Assembly (NCBI GenBank): GCA_959018215.1
Contig: CAUEKL010000126.1
Location: forward strand, 1 to 6,915
DNA: 6,915 nt
Source: an uncultured Gemmiger sp.
GTDB taxonomy: Bacteria; Bacillota; Clostridia; Oscillospirales; Ruminococcaceae
Direction: 5' to 3'
Part shown: piece after piece, positions 4,405 through 6,915 of the stretch
Numbering within the stretch: position 1 is the first letter of the stretch
Layout of the letters: each line of letters begins with the position of its first letter
Made by a program: the position numbers and the translations under genes
Notes under the pieces: model-generated
What the model was told of the DNA's origin: nothing
What the model saw: the letters and a program-made list of their open reading frames with translations, nothing else
Databases searched by the model: none

Positions 4405-6915
4405 TTACCAGCGGGTGGTATCGGTTGTCTGCTCTTCGCTTTCCACGGGGGTGGTACCGGCAGCCGCAGGAACCAGCAGGATCTTCTGGAAATAGTCGGC
4501 GGCAGGCTGGGCGGAATCCCCGGTCAGGATGCCGTTTTCCTCCGCGTAAGGGCTGTCCTGCCCGTCCAGCGCCAGGAAATAGCACTCCCCGTCATCCGGT
4601 TCCTCCTCATCCGTCCCAGCATCGGTGGGCTGCGGGGTGAGTTCCGGGGCGGCGGTGGCTTCCGGTTCCAGCTGGGCCAGCAGAGCGTCGGCATCGGCCA
4701 GGGTGTTATACAGGGTGTCGGCGTCGATGCCCTGGGGCTGGGTGCCCTCCCCGTCCACATCCAGACAGGCGCCCAGAATGGCGCACACCTTGCCGGCGGC
4801 AGGGGTGGAACCGGTGTTGATGGCCATGGCCAGGGTGGTTTCGGGTGCCTGGCCGTCCCCATCCAGGTCGGCGGGGGTCAGCAGGACCTCTTCCGGGGCA
4901 AACATGCCGAAGAAGTTCTGGTCGCTGTACTGCTGCCACACGGTGTTGAAGTTGTCGGCCGGGGAAGCATCCTGCCCGCTGCCGGACAGCACACTGTCCA
5001 GGATGGACAGGGCCCGGTCGGTGTTGTTCCCGAACAGCAGGTGCAGGTCATTCTGATCTTCGGCACTGCCCTGGGCCAGACGCTGCAGCTGATACAGCAG
5101 CCGGTAGGCGGAGTTGGTGCGCACCCCATTGCCCTGCTGCAGATTGGTGAGCAGGCGGCGGGCCGTGGCGCCGGACAGGTCCTCCCCGGTCACTTCCTCA
5201 TCCAGAAGGGTGCTCAGGCCGGTGAGGACCAGGTCGGGGTCGCTGTCGTTGCCCAGGCCCACCACGGTGAATCTGCCGCTGTCCAGCTGGCTGTCATTGT
5301 ATTCATACAGCCAGGACCAGAACTCTTCCTCCTCCCGGCTGGAGAAGGTGCAGCCGGTGCCGGTTTCGATATACTGCTGGTAGCTCAGGGCCGCAGCTGG
5401 GCCGCAGTCCTCCAGCAGCACGTTCACCCCCTGGCTTTCATGCAGGTACTGTACCAGGGCCCGCTTCATCTGCCAGCAGGCATCGGTGCCCTGGGGTGCT
5501 CCGGCCAGGAAGACCCGGTAGTTGCCGTTGCCGAAGTCCTCCCCGTTGATGCCCTCCTCCAGGTCCACGGGGCTGCTGTTGGCGGTGAGGTAGGTTTCCA
5601 TGGGGGTCAGGTCCCGCAGGGGTTCTTCCTGAGCGGTCTCCCCCGTGGCGCTTTCATCCACCACATGGGCGTCGATGGCTTCGTCGGCCGTCATATCCCC
5701 GTACAGGAAATCCTTGAGGATATCGCTGTTGGTCTGCCAGTCGGGGTCGTACATGGTGCGGTCATCCATGCCGGTGCGCACCCCGTAGGTGCCCTCCACC
5801 GGCAGGGACATCTGCTCGGTCTGTACCCCCAGGAAACCGGGCAGCTGTACCAGCAGCGCTGCGATCTCGCTCTTGGTGAAGTTGGTCTGCACCAGGGGCA
5901 GAACGGTGTTCAGCAGATCGTCCAGCTCGGTCACCGAGGCATGCTGGATCTGATTGAGCACCGCCTGAATAACGGTGCGCTGGCGCACAATGCGGTGCCA
6001 GTCGCTGTCAATGGCGCGCAGGCGGGCATACTGCAGAGCGGTGTACCCGTCCAGGTGGTTGAGGCCCGCATGCACCTTGCCGATAATCAGCATGGAGTTG
6101 GAGGGGATCTCCCAGTTCAGGGCGGCGGCCTCGGTCTCGGTCAGCTCGATGTCCACGCCGCCCACGGCGTCCACGATCTGCACAAAGGAGTTGAAGTTGA
6201 ACCGCACATAGTGGTCCACATCCAGGTTGAGGCACTCCGCCACCGTGTCCATGGTCAGGCGGGCACCGCCGTAGCGGAAGGTGTGGGTGATCCAGTCGTA
6301 CTGATCCTCGTACCCGTCCAGCATGATGGGCACACCGGTGGCGCGCTCGATGGACACCAGCTTGATGGTGTCCTCCTGGATGTTCAGGGACGCCAGGATC
6401 AGGCTGTCCGCCCGGGCATCCTCACTGAATTCGGTGGTATCGTCGGTGCCGTCCAGTTCGTTCAGGTGGGTGAAGGCGTCGGCATCGTTGACAGCATCGG
6501 TGCGCTCGTCGGTGCTGATGAGCAGCACGTTGAGGACATTGTCATCCTGGAAGGGACTGCCTTCCGGCATGACCATATCCCCGGTGTTGTGTTCCAGGCC
6601 GCTGCTGTCCAGGTCCTGGTCCTCCTCGGCCCCAATGGAACCCACACGGTCCACCGTGCCGTCGTCATAGCGGATCAGGTCCAGCTTGCCGTTGACGTAC
6701 GCCACAGCCAGCCCCACGAACACCACCACCACGCAGAGTACTCCCAGCAGGATGCGGGCCCACAGAGGCAGACGGCGCTTTGGGGCGGGCGCAGGCGCCC
6801 CGGGCTTTTCCGCCGCCGGGGTGGTTGTCTTCCCCTTGTCGGCGTCGGGGGTCTTGTCCGCTGCCGCTTCCTCGGAAGCGGCGGGCGTCTCCGGTGCGGA
6901 CTCTTGCGGCGCCTG
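4405..6915 (-). CDS. LytR-CpsA-Psr (LCP) family protein with large C-terminal extension, 5' end missing
   Basis: Membrane-anchored protein whose LCP domain is expected to transfer lipid-linked polymers (wall teichoic acid or other glycans) to peptidoglycan. The frame is open to the right edge: 836 residues visible, true start outside; the GTG at 6732 lies inside the membrane segment and is not the start. Counting from the edge: Pro/Ala/Glu/Lys-rich cytoplasmic tail (1-45), KRR then one membrane helix (about 50-74), extracellular LCP domain (about 129-325). LCP motifs: NVLLISTDER, R168-x-D170 (ARADSL), R191 in SIERAT (usual SIPRDT), FNFNSFVQIVDAVGGVDIEL, GLNHLDGYTALQYARLR (R298, R300) and HRIVRQR (R308, R311). 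The phosphate-contacting arginines appear kept. About 27 extra residues separate TDER from ARADS. Residues about 466-818 resemble an erythromycin-esterase-like fold with altered catalytic positions. An acidic Pro/Thr-rich linker lies at 750-775. Most LCP proteins are 300-500 residues, so this one is unusually long. No terminator follows its TAA. Confidence 0.9.
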   Translation of the reverse strand, partial: QAPQESAPETPAASEEAAADKTPDADKGKTTTPAAEKPGAPAPAPKRRLPLWARILLGVLCVVVVFVGLAVAYVNGKLDLIRYDDGTVDRVGSIGAEEDQDLDSSGLEHNTGDMVMPEGSPFQDDNVLNVLLISTDERTDAVNDADAFTHLNELDGTDDTTEFSEDARADSLILASLNIQEDTIKLVSIERATGVPIMLDGYEDQYDWITHTFRYGGARLTMDTVAECLNLDVDHYVRFNFNSFVQIVDAVGGVDIELTETEAAALNWEIPSNSMLIIGKVHAGLNHLDGYTALQYARLRAIDSDWHRIVRQRTVIQAVLNQIQHASVTELDDLLNTVLPLVQTNFTKSEIAALLVQLPGFLGVQTEQMSLPVEGTYGVRTGMDDRTMYDPDWQTNSDILKDFLYGDMTADEAIDAHVVDESATGETAQEEPLRDLTPMETYLTANSSPVDLEEGINGEDFGNGNYRVFLAGAPQGTDACWQMKRALVQYLHESQGVNVLLEDCGPAAALSYQQYIETGTGCTFSSREEEEFWSWLYEYNDSQLDSGRFTVVGLGNDSDPDLVLTGLSTLLDEEVTGEDLSGATARRLLTNLQQGNGVRTNSAYRLLYQLQRLAQGSAEDQNDLHLLFGNNTDRALSILDSVLSGSGQDASPADNFNTVWQQYSDQNFFGMFAPEEVLLTPADLDGDGQAPETTLAMAINTGSTPAAGKVCAILGACLDVDGEGTQPQGIDADTLYNTLADADALLAQLEPEATAAPELTPQPTDAGTDEEEPDDGECYFLALDGQDSPYAEENGILTGDSAQPAADYFQKILLVPAAAGTTPVESEEQTTDTTRW

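Noticed and set aside
6730..6732. GTG at 6732 as start of the LCP gene
   Set aside because: The frame continues open to the edge, and starting here would cut the membrane helix in half and remove the preceding KRR.

Overview
The window looks like a piece of chromosome from a GC-rich anaerobic Firmicute, most likely class Clostridia and perhaps an Oscillospiraceae gut commensal of the Faecalibacterium/Gemmiger/Subdoligranulum kind. That placement is inferred from the T-box leader, the lipoprotein and LCP families present, strong purine-rich ribosome binding sites and GC-rich codon use. No marker here settles the genus.

Layout: (1) Bases 1-986, plus strand: the 3' two thirds of murC (UDP-N-acetylmuramate--L-alanine ligase), cut by the left edge just after the ATP-binding loop. 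(2) Bases 1015-1059: a strong bidirectional terminator between converging genes. (3) Bases 1084-4378, minus strand: one complete transcription unit. It has a near-consensus promoter (-35 TTGACA, 17-bp spacer, -10 TTTAAT), a T-box riboswitch leader ending in a 14-bp intrinsic terminator, a lipoprotein substrate-binding protein, a membrane permease and an ATPase. (4) Bases 4405-6915, minus strand: a very large LytR-CpsA-Psr (LCP) cell-wall protein whose N-terminus lies beyond the right edge.

The transporter is of the TrpXYZ type. Three lines of evidence point to tryptophan. The specifier loop of the leader contains UGG. The T-box bulge is UGGCACC, whose UGGC pairs with the GCCA end of bacterial tRNA-Trp. 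The three transporter proteins together contain one Trp in 915 residues, as expected of a system that must be made when Trp is scarce. The proposed logic is that uncharged tRNA-Trp binds the leader, the antiterminator forms, and the transporter is made.

The most unusual item is the LCP protein. After a normal-looking membrane anchor and LCP catalytic domain it carries about 400 further residues. Part of this region resembles the erythromycin-esterase/ChaN-like fold, with the residues expected to be catalytic replaced (GAPQGT where GEPHGT is expected; Glu where a late His is expected). It may be an LCP enzyme fused to a pseudo-enzyme module. The LCP gene shows no terminator of its own before the tryptophan promoter, so its transcripts should run into the T-box leader.
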